A stretch of 18,641 bases of DNA from an uncultured Porphyromonadaceae bacterium (GCA_902489275.1 CABTZK010000032.1:1-18641); one strand, 5' to 3'. Shown: positions 1 through 8,804, counted from the first letter of the stretch. Notes: generated from the letters alone by a model not told the origin. A program made the numbers and translations.

Positions 1-1
1 G

Positions 2-459
2 CATGGAGATTGGGAAATGGACTTGATCGTCGGAGCAGACAACAAGGGGGCCATGGTTACACTGGTTGAGCGCAGCACGGGGTTCACCATGATAAGGAAA
101 CTTGAGAAAGGCAAGGATGCCCAAGGCGTTTCTCAAGCCGTATACCTCATGCTGCTGCCTTACAAGCATGACGTGAAAACAATAACCGCGGATAACGGGC
201 CAGAATTCGCAGACCACAAGTGGTTGGAAAAGGCTCTGGATACGAAAATATATTTTGCCCACCCCTACTGCTCATGGGAAAAAGGACTCATTGAGTATAC
301 TAACAAACTCTATAGGCAGTACATTCCAAAAAAGATTGATTTCAAGGATTTTAAGGACAATCAAATCAAAGAATATCAATATAAATAAATGCCAGACCAA
401 GAAAAAAGTTGGGATTCAGAACGCCACTTGAGACCTTTTACTTAAATTTGCAAACGTAG
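2..459 (+). pseudogene. IS30-family transposase, 3' part, frameshifted near the C-terminus
   Basis: This is the DDE integrase-like catalytic domain of an IS30-family transposase; the 5' part lies outside the window. The frame is open from base 2 (HGDWEMDLIVG), which matches the IS30 GDWE.DLI motif carrying the first catalytic Asp. The second Asp is in TADNGPEF and the Glu is in WEKGLIEYTN, followed by the family-typical RQYIPK. The first frame stops with TAA at 386-388, but the expected tail (RPRKKLGFRTPLETFYLNL) continues without interruption in the -1 frame from about 385 to a TAG at 457-459. The simplest reading is loss of one A in the run near 383-389. No good slippery heptamer is in frame there, so programmed frameshifting is less likely than decay. 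The left inverted repeat is outside the window, so the element's ends could not be matched. Family assignment is confident; inactivity is inferred. Confidence 0.85.
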
Positions 460-507
460 TTGCATTTTGAAGTTGAATCTACGGTTTTCGCCATTTTGCC
501 TTTGCTG

Positions 508-538
508 TTGGACGCTACCGAAAATTTCCCTATCTTTG
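508..538 (+). promoter_or_regulatory. Bacteroidetes-type promoter for the glycosyltransferase
   Basis: A TTG at 508-510 lies 20 bases upstream of TATCTTTG at 531-538. This fits the Bacteroidetes primary sigma pattern (-33 TTTG or TTG, -7 TAnnTTTG). The start codon at 562 follows 23 bases later, leaving a short leader. The site lies only about 50-80 bases past the end of the transposase remnant, so it could lie near or just beyond the insertion-sequence end. Confidence 0.7.
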
Positions 539-561
539 TGGATTAAAAAAATTGACAAGCG

Positions 562-1536
562 ATGAAAAGCAGCCCCCAAGTATCGGTGATTATCCCGGCC
601 TATAATGCCGATCGGTTTCTATCACGCTGCGTGGACAGTGTTCTTGCCCAGTCGCTGAGCGACTGGGAGCTGGTGATTGTTGACGATGGCTCGACCGACG
701 GCACGCCACAACTGGCCGACACGCTGGCGCGCAGTGACGAGCGCATCGAGGTGGTGCACCAGGAGAACCGTGGCGCCGCCGAGGCGCGCCGGCAGGGGCT
801 CTTGGCCAGCCATGGAGAATGGATCATGTTTCTCGATGCCGACGACGAGATCACGCCCGATGCCATGGCGTTTTTACTCGCGCGATGCGAAGCGGAAGGC
901 TTGGACATGGCCTACGGCACATTTCTCACGATTGCGGGCAACAAGCAAGTTCCATGGAGCTTTCATCAAGAGCAGATTTTAGAGGACGACGGGTTTTTGC
1001 ACTATCTCTTCGACCCGGCCTGCATGTGCTGCCTGTGGGGGTGCGTGAGCCGCCGGGCGATTTGGGAGCACGACGTGTTTCCGCCAAGCGACATGATCTA
1101 TCCCAGCGAGGACATTCTCATCATTGTGGCCGCGAGCGAGTACACTCGTCGCGTGGGGCTGTACAACCACATCGTTGTACGCCACTACGACCTTCCGGTC
1201 TCCTTATCCTCCTACTTTGAAAAGCTCACGCCTGCGCGCGCGCAATCTTTTTTCGACGCCCTTGAGCAAAATCTCGCGCGGCAAGGGAAAGATCAGGAAT
1301 TAAGCAAGGAACTGCTCATGATGAAAATCGACCGCTTAGCGTTCTACGTCTACCCCATCGACTCACGGCTGCCCTGGATTCAACGGGTGATCGAGGACCG
1401 CCGCTTCAAGCTGCCACGCCGCCAGCTGGTCATGCAGCGCCTGCTCCCCTACCCCAGGCTGCTCCGCGCGTTAATCACCGCCAATCGCTTGATGAGACGG
1501 TTAGGGGTCAAGCTGCCGTTCCTGAGCAAAGACTGA
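562..1536 (+). CDS. Family 2 glycosyltransferase
   Basis: A cytoplasmic GT-A fold enzyme expected to transfer a sugar from a nucleotide-sugar donor to a growing glycan. The N-terminus VSVIIPAYNADRFL, followed by VIVDDGSTDGT and the FLDADDE metal/nucleotide motif (DXD) near residue 93, is the classic GT2 (PF00535) series within the first about 110 residues. The remaining about 210 residues carry no motif I recognise and are rich in Arg/Leu near the C-terminus. Its 324 residues are normal for the family. The start is the first ATG after a good promoter. The gene is convergent with the polysaccharide operon, with only 18 bases between the two stop codons. It is the only glycosyltransferase in the window, so a role in the same polysaccharide is plausible but not shown; donor and acceptor cannot be predicted. 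Confidence 0.92.
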   Translation: MKSSPQVSVIIPAYNADRFLSRCVDSVLAQSLSDWELVIVDDGSTDGTPQLADTLARSDERIEVVHQENRGAAEARRQGLLASHGEWIMFLDADDEITPDAMAFLLARCEAEGLDMAYGTFLTIAGNKQVPWSFHQEQILEDDGFLHYLFDPACMCCLWGCVSRRAIWEHDVFPPSDMIYPSEDILIIVAASEYTRRVGLYNHIVVRHYDLPVSLSSYFEKLTPARAQSFFDALEQNLARQGKDQELSKELLMMKIDRLAFYVYPIDSRLPWIQRVIEDRRFKLPRRQLVMQRLLPYPRLLRALITANRLMRRLGVKLPFLSKD

Positions 1537-1554
1537 CCTCGCGGGCGGGCCACG

Positions 1555-3237
1555 TCACTCGTAGCGGTTGCCGCGCACAATGCGCTCACCCACGTTGGTG
1601 ATACCCTTCATCAAGTCCTGCTCGCTTGTCGCGCCACGAAACACATTGTCCTGAACCTCTAAGCGAGTGAACCGCAACGAATGGGTGTCGAAGCGGCTAT
1701 CCCAATGCGTCATCAAGCGGCCGCCAGCGTTGAGCGTCACCTCGTTGTGATTGAACACCACCGAGCCCTCGCCAGCAAATTCCTGAAGGAAGAAATTGGC
1801 ATCGTTGCTGTTAAACGTGTTGTGCGTGAAACGAAGGTCGAGATGCCTCACGTTGTTGCAGTAGATGCGAGTTCCATCCTGGAAATAATTGCCAGTGGCA
1901 TTGATTGTGTAGTGCTCGATTTCCTCGGCGACCGACACAGTGGCCAGCAGTTTCATACCTTTGAACACATTGCCTCGCAAGGTGGCTACTCCGCCTTCCT
2001 TGGCCGCCCACAAGATATTAGAGCCCATCACGTCATCGACGAAGCCGCTCTGGGTCACATGATTGACCAAGACATTGTTTTCCAAGCACACGTTGCTTCC
2101 GTACTGGAGAAGAAGCGTGTGACCCGCGCCATTATAGGGGTTCACAATATCACAATCGTTGGTGATCTCGTTGCGGGCGATGAAAATCGTGTCGGGTGTG
2201 GCGTGATGGTCGCGAATTTCAAAATCGGCCCGATAGTATTTTTCAGGACTGTCATTGGGACCGTAATAGAGTTTGTTGTCGTGGATGGTGAAGTCACGGT
2301 GCGTCTCGTGCTCGTTAAACAGAACCACAAAGACACTCTTGCACAAATAGTCGATATAGACGTTATTATTCGAGAACTCGATGTGCTCATTGACACTCGT
2401 GCATGGGGTTTCCTCCTCTTGCATCATGAAAGTGAACAGACGGTCGCAAAACAGGTCTTTCTGGCCGTAAGCGGGACGCTCGTAATGGAAATCGTTATCG
2501 CTCACGCGAATGTTGGTGCGCTTGATATTCCCTCTCTCGTCGCTGCGGGCATTGACGATATTGCTGAAAAAGGCTAGCAACTCGTCGTTCCCATACTTGT
2601 AAAACACATTGTCGGTGATGCTTACATTGTGAGTCGCGCCGCGAATCCAGATATTGCCGCCCTCCCCGCAATTGTTGAAGTTGCTGACGATACAATGGCG
2701 GAAAGTGATGTTGGAACACACGCGCAAGTCGAAGTTGGTGAACTTCGCGTTGGCGCTATAGCAGTTCACGCGCTCCACATCAATCTTGTCGGCATGATAG
2801 ATTTTGATGCCATACTTGGGCGCATGCTCCCACCAAATGCCCTGATGCGCTTTGAGCCTGAAAGTAAGATCATGGATGGAGACCTGAATCGTGCTATCGG
2901 GCTGGCCAAAGGCCGAAATGAAAGTATCGTCAAAAAAAGCCTTGAAGCCTGGGCGGTCAGTTCCCGAGTCAAACAGGACCACGGTCTCTGTGCTTGACAC
3001 GCCCTTGATTTCCAAGCTGGCACGGGTCTCTACCGTCCCCTCAATGACGAATGTCCCTGCCTTGTCGAAGAAGACAATGGCCTTGTCTTGATGGGAGAGC
3101 GGGTCGAGTTGCTGACGCAGCCCCGTGGTCAGATCTCCTTTGATTTGGCTGGCGTTGATGATCACGGTCTTGGCCGCAAGCGGTTGGCACAAGAGCGAAA
3201 AGAGCAAAATTAAAAAAACAGGAATACGTTTCATCAT
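1555..3237 (-). CDS. Secreted right-handed parallel beta-helix protein
   Basis: The 560-residue product begins with a signal peptide: MMKR, a hydrophobic stretch of about 15 residues, and a likely cleavage site after LAA near residue 22. The rest is a chain of short strands with repeated Asn-rich turns (NNVYI, HDNKL, ARNEI, LENNV, NHNEV, VQDNVF), the pattern of right-handed parallel beta-helices of the pectate-lyase-like superfamily. That fold occurs in polysaccharide lyases, hydrolases and epimerases, but no catalytic set specific to one family is recognisable, so the reaction is unknown. It is the last gene of the polysaccharide operon, 29 bases after the acyltransferase stop, which suggests that it trims, epimerises or binds the exported polymer. 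The ATG-ATG start has no Shine-Dalgarno sequence, only an AT-rich leader. Fold is fairly secure; function is inference. Confidence 0.85.
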   Translation of the reverse strand: MMKRIPVFLILLFSLLCQPLAAKTVIINASQIKGDLTTGLRQQLDPLSHQDKAIVFFDKAGTFVIEGTVETRASLEIKGVSSTETVVLFDSGTDRPGFKAFFDDTFISAFGQPDSTIQVSIHDLTFRLKAHQGIWWEHAPKYGIKIYHADKIDVERVNCYSANAKFTNFDLRVCSNITFRHCIVSNFNNCGEGGNIWIRGATHNVSITDNVFYKYGNDELLAFFSNIVNARSDERGNIKRTNIRVSDNDFHYERPAYGQKDLFCDRLFTFMMQEEETPCTSVNEHIEFSNNNVYIDYLCKSVFVVLFNEHETHRDFTIHDNKLYYGPNDSPEKYYRADFEIRDHHATPDTIFIARNEITNDCDIVNPYNGAGHTLLLQYGSNVCLENNVLVNHVTQSGFVDDVMGSNILWAAKEGGVATLRGNVFKGMKLLATVSVAEEIEHYTINATGNYFQDGTRIYCNNVRHLDLRFTHNTFNSNDANFFLQEFAGEGSVVFNHNEVTLNAGGRLMTHWDSRFDTHSLRFTRLEVQDNVFRGATSEQDLMKGITNVGERIVRGNRYE

Positions 3238-3266
3238 GAGATAAAAAATAAACTAATCGGTAAAAA

Positions 3267-4280
3267 TCAAGCCTTCCTCAATGGCTGGGTGACAGGCATG
3301 CCCAACAAGAAGCGGGTGAGCCGGTAGCGGCGAAATAGCCCGTGCAGCACCATGGGCATGAGCACTCCACAAAGCACAACCAACGAGGCATCAAAAGCGA
3401 AAAGGAGTTGATGGCCAGTGTAGTCGAGGGCAGGCAACTTGCCGATGACTGCCTTCACTGCACCCTCAAAAGTAGTGTGGAAAAGATAGATTGTGAACGA
3501 AGCCTCACCTACAGGCAGCAACACCTGCTTGACATTAGCACAACGGCGGCTGACGGCACGCGAGAGCGCAAGTAGCGCAGCAATACCTGCAGCGGCGGCT
3601 ACGAGCTCAACAACAGCATTGCCACGCCCCACAAGCAAGAGCACTGCATAACTGACCACAAATGCGGGAATATACACATGCGCCCCCCAAACGAATAGGG
3701 GGCGGAATATCCGCTTAAAGTCAACCACCATGACCCCTGCCATGAAATAGACCATCATCCCTCGCAGCTGCTCTAAGCAAAACATTTCGGGCCAAGGCCA
3801 TGGGAGAAAATAGATAACTATCGACACGACGAACAAACCTAACCGGTAGTGGCGGGAATTGACGACGCGCACCAGCAGGAACATTTCAAACAACGCCCAA
3901 ACAAACCACAAGAAAAACCCTGCCGCCGGAAGATAAAACAACTCTAAATAGGTGTGGGCAGAAACGGGATGCTCAACTGCCGCCTGACCTTGGGTAAGCA
4001 ATTTGAACGTGATGACAACAAGCGAGGTCGACAGATAGGGAATCATGAGACGCTTCACCTTCTTCCAGGCAAAAGAGAAATAACCGCCTCGGCGGGAGGT
4101 CATGGCATACAAAAAACCACTCATTGCCAAAAACAACGGCATGTGGAACGAATAGATGCACGCAGTGGTATTGAGCCACCATGACGGGCTATCGGCAGGG
4201 TTAAAGTGACCAATAACGACCAAAATGATGCCCAGCGCCTTGGCAATATCAAACGTTTCGACGCGGTGTTGCATAACCAT
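3267..4280 (-). CDS. Acyltransferase 3 family membrane protein
   Basis: A multi-pass inner-membrane protein (PF01757) expected to transfer an acyl group, commonly acetyl, to a sugar hydroxyl of a surface glycan. The N-terminus RVETFDIAKALGIILVVIGH carries the family's arginine and the conserved His of the first helix. It is followed by about ten hydrophobic segments such as MPLFLAMSGFLYAM and the late FTIYLFHTTFEGAV. At 337 residues it matches the family. I chose the ATG at 4280 because homologues begin a few residues before RxxxFD; ATG 4274 is equally possible, and a start at 4313 would only add residues that overlap the polymerase. With 4280 the gene overlaps the end of the polymerase gene by 32 bases, suggesting coupled translation. 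Likely substrate is the repeat unit or polymer made by this operon (inference). Confidence 0.9.
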   Translation of the reverse strand: MVMQHRVETFDIAKALGIILVVIGHFNPADSPSWWLNTTACIYSFHMPLFLAMSGFLYAMTSRRGGYFSFAWKKVKRLMIPYLSTSLVVITFKLLTQGQAAVEHPVSAHTYLELFYLPAAGFFLWFVWALFEMFLLVRVVNSRHYRLGLFVVSIVIYFLPWPWPEMFCLEQLRGMMVYFMAGVMVVDFKRIFRPLFVWGAHVYIPAFVVSYAVLLLVGRGNAVVELVAAAAGIAALLALSRAVSRRCANVKQVLLPVGEASFTIYLFHTTFEGAVKAVIGKLPALDYTGHQLLFAFDASLVVLCGVLMPMVLHGLFRRYRLTRFLLGMPVTQPLRKA

Positions 4281-5610
4281 GGGAATGAATAGTTGGCACA
4301 GCGGGATTTTCATCGGCAAGATTCTGGAGGGCCTCATCTTTTGGGGATAGCCATGAACACACGAGGACACCCACAAAGAAGAAACTGAATTCGGGCCCTC
4401 GATAAGCCTCGTTGTAAATTTGAATCATCATCACGATTAATAGCAAGTACAGGTGCACATTGAGATTGCGGCGCTGGACCGTTGCTGGCGCATGCGCAAA
4501 CATCATCCAAAAGTTGGCAATCATCCAAATCAGGCCGATGACTCCCAACTGGACATAGACGTGTATGGCATAGGGAATCGTCCCATAGAAAAGCCAATCG
4601 TACTCTTGCGACAAATCAGACTGCTTGGTGAGTGTCCCGCCCTTGAAGTGCCCCACGCCAAACCCCGTCATAATGTGTCCCGGGTGCTCCTCGTCCAGCT
4701 GCTCCATCAACAAGAATTTAGTGAAGCGAGGGATATCAGTCTCGCCACCCTCGGTCTGGTTCTGACTCCATTTCGCATCGCTCTCGGCCTCGTCGAGATC
4801 GGAGATAAAGTAGTCTAACAAGAACTCTTCTGACATAAAGTCGTAGCCACTCTGCTGCGAGTGATAAATCATGCTGCCCACCCACACTAAGATGGCAAGC
4901 AGCGGCATGACGAGCAGCACACGCACAAACATCTTGAAATCGATGGGCATGAGCAGCAAAAAATAGAGAAAGATGAGCACGAAACTGATCTTGGTCTCAT
5001 TCATGAAAGTGGGAATGAGCAGGAAGATGTAGCTCTTGTTCTCCCACAGGCTGCGGAAGAAGCGCTTCGTGTCGATGCGCTTGTTGATGAGGTAGAACGA
5101 GGCGCAATAAATCGACAGCGACACAATGCCCGAATACCAGTTGCCAAACGATCCGCCGCCATGGTCGCCAGCACCATACTTCAATAATTGCCAGGGGATG
5201 CAAATCAGTTGAAGCCACAAGAAGATGGTCAAGCTCTTGTCGAACTGGGCAATGAATTGCTCGCGCCGCTTGTCCTCACTGCAAAACCACCTGAAAATGG
5301 GGAAATAAAACAGCAAGCCAAAAAAGTCGCGTGTGCCATTGAGAAAAAACGGGATCAAATAGCCATTGTAGATTTTCGTCACCATAAAAGCGTAGAGCAT
5401 GAAAAAAGCGACTGACAACATGGCCCAGTTGCTGCTACGCAGGGTGTACAGGCCCAGCGCGAGCACAACGGCGTCGCACATCAGCATCACCGCCGTGCGC
5501 AAAGTCTCGATGGGCAAGAGCTCGTCGCTGATGAATCCGAATGTGCAAAACATCCAGAAAGCAGCGAAGAAAATGCGCTGAATGACTATTGCCTTGCCGC
5601 TGTCGCCCAT
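4249..5610 (-). CDS. Wzy-type polysaccharide polymerase (O-antigen ligase/polymerase-like)
   Basis: A polytopic inner-membrane protein of 453 residues with roughly ten to twelve hydrophobic helices. A long hydrophilic segment sits between about residues 255 and 340 (acidic and Gln/Asn-rich, YHSQQSGYDFMSEEF through KQSDLSQEYD). That architecture, many helices with one large periplasmic loop towards the C-terminus, is what Wzy polymerases show; sequence conservation in the family is low, so the call rests on topology and context. Wzy joins lipid-linked repeat units in the periplasm. It lies directly after the Wzc-type gene, 21 bases from its stop. The upstream in-frame TTG at 5625 could start the frame, but ATG 5610 with GAGG about ten bases upstream is preferred. 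No initiating transferase accompanies it. Confidence 0.82.
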   Translation of the reverse strand: MGDSGKAIVIQRIFFAAFWMFCTFGFISDELLPIETLRTAVMLMCDAVVLALGLYTLRSSNWAMLSVAFFMLYAFMVTKIYNGYLIPFFLNGTRDFFGLLFYFPIFRWFCSEDKRREQFIAQFDKSLTIFLWLQLICIPWQLLKYGAGDHGGGSFGNWYSGIVSLSIYCASFYLINKRIDTKRFFRSLWENKSYIFLLIPTFMNETKISFVLIFLYFLLLMPIDFKMFVRVLLVMPLLAILVWVGSMIYHSQQSGYDFMSEEFLLDYFISDLDEAESDAKWSQNQTEGGETDIPRFTKFLLMEQLDEEHPGHIMTGFGVGHFKGGTLTKQSDLSQEYDWLFYGTIPYAIHVYVQLGVIGLIWMIANFWMMFAHAPATVQRRNLNVHLYLLLIVMMIQIYNEAYRGPEFSFFFVGVLVCSWLSPKDEALQNLADENPAVPTIHSHGYATPRRNV

Positions 5611-5631
5611 GACTTGGAACCTCAAAATGCG

Positions 5632-7971
5632 TTAATCCACCGTTTGTTCGCCATAACCATAGCCATAGGTGTTGTGCTTGCTGATTTTGGTATCGTTAAT
5701 CACAGTGCCCACGTTGGTAAGGCGTTTCTCGGCCACGAGACGGTTCATGAACTTCACCATGTTGCGCTTGGTGACCCCAGCGCGAGTCACGTAGATCGTG
5801 GCATCGGCAAACTTCGTGAGCGAGAACGAGTCGCTCACCTGAGCCACAGGCGCCGAGTCGATGATAATAATATCGTAGCGAGCCCTCAACTCCTCAAAAA
5901 GCTGGGCGGTGCGCTTGCCGAGCAGCAGCTCTCCAGGGTTGGGCGGAATGGCGCCTGCGACAATCACATCAAGGTTTTCGATATCCTGGCTGCGCTGAAT
6001 AATATCGTCGATCGTGAGGTCGGATTTTGCCAAATAGCCCGTCACGCCAGGCACAGCGTTCAAGCCAAAAGACTCGGCTAACTGCGGGCGGCGGATGTCC
6101 ATCCCCACAATGACAACACGCTCGTCGAGCAAGGCAAACGATGCGGCTAAGTTGGCACTGACAAACGACTTGCCCTCACCGCTGGTGCTGCTGGTCACGA
6201 GCACAACTTTATCGTCCTGGTTAGGCATCATGAATTGCACATTGTTGCGCATGTAGCGGAACAGCTCCACAATCGACGAGGTACTGGTGGGCGTGACCAC
6301 CAGCGTGCGGTTGTGGCGGTTGTGATGCACATGGCCAACCACAGGCACATCGCTGATTTCCTCCAACTCGTCCTGGTCCTCAAACTTGGTGTTCAACATC
6401 TTCTTGAGATAGAGGATGAGGAAGGGAAGCGCAAGGGCAAAGAGGAGTGCCACGAAAGCAACCATCGACATCTTGGGCTCAAGCGGCTTGCTGTGGGCGT
6501 AAGCCTTGTCGATGATCTTGCCCTTGGGCACATTTCCCGCCAGGCGCAGGGCATTTTCCTCACGCTTCTGGAGCAGGAAGATGTAGAGCTCGTTTTGAAT
6601 GCCTTGCTCGCGATAGAGGATGCGGGTCTCGCGCTCCTGAGTGGGCATTTGCGACATCTTTCCCGTCGCAGAGCTGTTTTGCGCCTGAGCCTTGCCCATT
6701 TTAATGCGCAAGGCGGTGAGCGAGCTGTTGATACCGCGCGCCACATTGGTGCGCATGGCCGCGATTTGCTGGTCGATGCTTTGCAGCGCCTGGTTGTTTT
6801 CCTTGGCCGAAGTTTCGAGACGCATACGCTCGGTGATGAGCCTGTTGTAGGCCCTGATCGAGGCTATCGCCGCTGTTGAGTCGGCCTCAAAGGGGATGAG
6901 CGAGCGCTTGTTGGCAGGGTTCGCCAGGAACTCCTGTATCATGCTCACGATGCGGTATTGGGTCTCCAGCGCGATAATGGCCTGCTCCGATGCCGACTGC
7001 TTGACTACGCTCTCCTTGACTTGCAACTCGGGGTCAACCATGTTGTGCGCCTTTTTATAGGACTCAATCTCGGCCTCGCTGCCCATGAGGTCTTTGTAGA
7101 TGAGCGCTAAACGCTCGTCGATGAACTTGGCCGTGTTCATGGCCTGCTCATCTTTGTCTTTCAATCCTTTCTCGTTGTAGAGGCGCATGAGCGTGTTGAG
7201 CATGTCACGGCCGCGCTGGGGGTTGGTATCCTCCACTTTCAGCCAGATGGCGTCACTCTTCTTGGTCATCACCAGCACGTCGAGAATGCCGTCGCGCAAG
7301 GCCTCGCTGCAAGGGATGTAGCCCGACACGTAGGCATTCATCTGGTAGTCGCGATGGGGCACAAAATAGCGCGTGGGCTGCACCGAGAAGATGCCGTACG
7401 GGGTCTTGACGTTGCAGGGCAACGTGACGTTTTTCACCTCACTCATGGTCTTGAACAAGCCCTTGAGCACCTTCACATGAGCCTTTCCGTCTTTGGCGAC
7501 ATGAATCTTGAAGTGAAGCGAGACCGAGAGCGTGTCAAACAGTTCTTTGGGAGCAGTCACCTCGATAGGCGAGTCGTTATAGCGATCCTTTTTTTTAAGG
7601 AAACCCGTTTTCTCAAAATATTGGCAATTGATTCCCAGCTCGCTAACCATTCTGCTCATCAAGGTTTCCGAGTTCATGACAAGCACCTCGTTGTTCACGT
7701 TCATGTTGCTGCCGCCCATCATGTTGCGCAGCGCCGAGCTGGTCGAGACCATCTTGCTCGATGCCGAGCTGCCCAACTCGTCATCCACCATGATGGATGA
7801 CTCGATGAGGTAGACTGGAGCCTTGAATTTGATGTAGAGATAGGCCATGCCGAAGCACACCACGAACGAGAGGAGGAAAAGCCACCAGTATTGCAGCATC
7901 TTGCGCAACGCCGAAACGGTATCGGCCGAGCTGGGATTTTGGGGATTTGAATCTTTATTTTGATTGCTCAT
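5632..7971 (-). CDS. Wzc-type polysaccharide co-polymerase / bacterial tyrosine kinase
   Basis: A 779-residue inner-membrane protein that controls chain length and couples export to tyrosine autophosphorylation. A short cytoplasmic N-terminus is followed by the first membrane helix (about residues 27-48), a periplasmic Wzz-like region with coiled-coil stretches up to about residue 500, and a second helix at about 502-524. The cytoplasmic BY-kinase then shows Walker A (SSTSGEGKSF, about 592-602), Walker A' (VVIVGMDIRRPQ) and Walker B (YDIIIIDSAPV, about 700). The tail YGYGYGE near the end is a short tyrosine cluster, the expected autophosphorylation site, with only three Tyr. The start is ATG 7971, 17 bases after the export-lipoprotein stop; the frame is open further upstream, but that would overlap the previous gene. 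Fusion of Wzz and kinase in one chain is the usual arrangement in Bacteroidetes and proteobacteria. Confidence 0.95.
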   Translation of the reverse strand: MSNQNKDSNPQNPSSADTVSALRKMLQYWWLFLLSFVVCFGMAYLYIKFKAPVYLIESSIMVDDELGSSASSKMVSTSSALRNMMGGSNMNVNNEVLVMNSETLMSRMVSELGINCQYFEKTGFLKKKDRYNDSPIEVTAPKELFDTLSVSLHFKIHVAKDGKAHVKVLKGLFKTMSEVKNVTLPCNVKTPYGIFSVQPTRYFVPHRDYQMNAYVSGYIPCSEALRDGILDVLVMTKKSDAIWLKVEDTNPQRGRDMLNTLMRLYNEKGLKDKDEQAMNTAKFIDERLALIYKDLMGSEAEIESYKKAHNMVDPELQVKESVVKQSASEQAIIALETQYRIVSMIQEFLANPANKRSLIPFEADSTAAIASIRAYNRLITERMRLETSAKENNQALQSIDQQIAAMRTNVARGINSSLTALRIKMGKAQAQNSSATGKMSQMPTQERETRILYREQGIQNELYIFLLQKREENALRLAGNVPKGKIIDKAYAHSKPLEPKMSMVAFVALLFALALPFLILYLKKMLNTKFEDQDELEEISDVPVVGHVHHNRHNRTLVVTPTSTSSIVELFRYMRNNVQFMMPNQDDKVVLVTSSTSGEGKSFVSANLAASFALLDERVVIVGMDIRRPQLAESFGLNAVPGVTGYLAKSDLTIDDIIQRSQDIENLDVIVAGAIPPNPGELLLGKRTAQLFEELRARYDIIIIDSAPVAQVSDSFSLTKFADATIYVTRAGVTKRNMVKFMNRLVAEKRLTNVGTVINDTKISKHNTYGYGYGEQTVD

Positions 7972-7988
7972 GAGGATTTTTTCTTTTT

Positions 7989-8804
7989 TTACTTGACACA
8001 CAACGCAATGACGAGAGAGGCCACAATCGAGGCCACACTCACCCACATTGACGTTTGCGAGAGCTTAAAGGCGCTATATTGGTTGTACTTGGAATTGTCG
8101 ACTTTAATCTGGTTGGCTTCAACGACGACTTGATCGTTTTGCTGCATGTAGAAATAGGGCGACGAGAAGATGTCGCTGCTTTCCAGGTTCAAGCGGTGAT
8201 AAGTCGACACGCCATCCTCGGTGCGAACGACCAGCACATTGTCACGGCGCGCATACTCGGTGAGGTCGCCAGCATAGGCCAGGACATCAAGTAAGGTGAT
8301 TTTCTCCTTGCCCACCACTATGCGGCCTGGATTGCGCACCTCGCCCATCACGTTCACGCCAAAGGAATTCAATCGCACGTTGACATAGGCATCCTTCACG
8401 TTCTCTGACACCCGCGTCTTGATCATGCGCGCAATCTCATCGGTGGTCATACCGCCCACGTGCAGCATTCCCAACACGGGGAACTGAATATTCCCTTGGT
8501 GATCAACAACGTAGGACTGAAGTCGCCCACCCGATGTGTTGTCTGTAACGCCACGAGTGGCGGGGTTCACCAACGGCACGTTATACATGGCCGTGGCCTC
8601 GGGCTGTGACGAGGAGACCGTGATGATGAGGTCGTCGTCGGGCTGGATGCGTATCAGGTAGTTGTTACCCGCAGGAGGCAGCGTGCCCTCAACCCCGAGA
8701 TCCTTAAAATAGGCCAACGTGACGTTGTCCTTGGTCGTTGTGCAGGCGCACATGACTAATGCGGCGGCAATGGCCGTGAGAAATATTTTCATTTTCATAA
8801 TCAT
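7989..8804 (-). CDS. Polysaccharide export outer-membrane lipoprotein (Wza/OPX type)
   Basis: An outer-membrane export protein that forms the exit channel or its periplasmic collar for the polymer and works with the Wzc-type partner encoded next. The N-terminus MIMKMKIFLTAIAAALVMCAC is a lipoprotein signal with Cys at the lipobox. Next come the export-signature region YLIRIQPDDDLIITVSSSQP, then YVVDHQGNIQFPVLGMLHVGGMT (PF02563), and one SLBB-like domain, VNVMGEVRNPGRIVVG. The C-terminus is hydrophobic (WVSVASIVASLVIALCVK), resembling a membrane helix. At 271 residues it is shorter than Wza (about 380), as usual in Bacteroidetes. The frame is open to 8873, but ATG 8804 preceded by AAAGGA puts the lipoprotein signal at the N-terminus, so I chose it. 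The 128-base gap upstream contains no convincing promoter, so it probably shares the flippase transcript. Confidence 0.93.
   Translation of the reverse strand: MIMKMKIFLTAIAAALVMCACTTTKDNVTLAYFKDLGVEGTLPPAGNNYLIRIQPDDDLIITVSSSQPEATAMYNVPLVNPATRGVTDNTSGGRLQSYVVDHQGNIQFPVLGMLHVGGMTTDEIARMIKTRVSENVKDAYVNVRLNSFGVNVMGEVRNPGRIVVGKEKITLLDVLAYAGDLTEYARRDNVLVVRTEDGVSTYHRLNLESSDIFSSPYFYMQQNDQVVVEANQIKVDNSKYNQYSAFKLSQTSMWVSVASIVASLVIALCVK

Noticed and set aside
380..392. Programmed -1 frameshift in the transposase
   Set aside because: The sequence TATAAATAAATG lacks an in-frame X XXY YYZ slippery heptamer, and IS30 transposases normally use one frame, so a mutation is simpler.
1681..2577. Long open frame antisense to the beta-helix gene
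   Set aside because: It is a shadow of the real gene: no family motif, unnatural Val/Ile/His-rich composition, and no start signal.
5614..6081. Open frame antisense to the kinase domain, and similar ones at 6235-6879 and 7354-7800
   Set aside because: All lie opposite well-supported Wzc-type coding sequence and show no recognisable motif.
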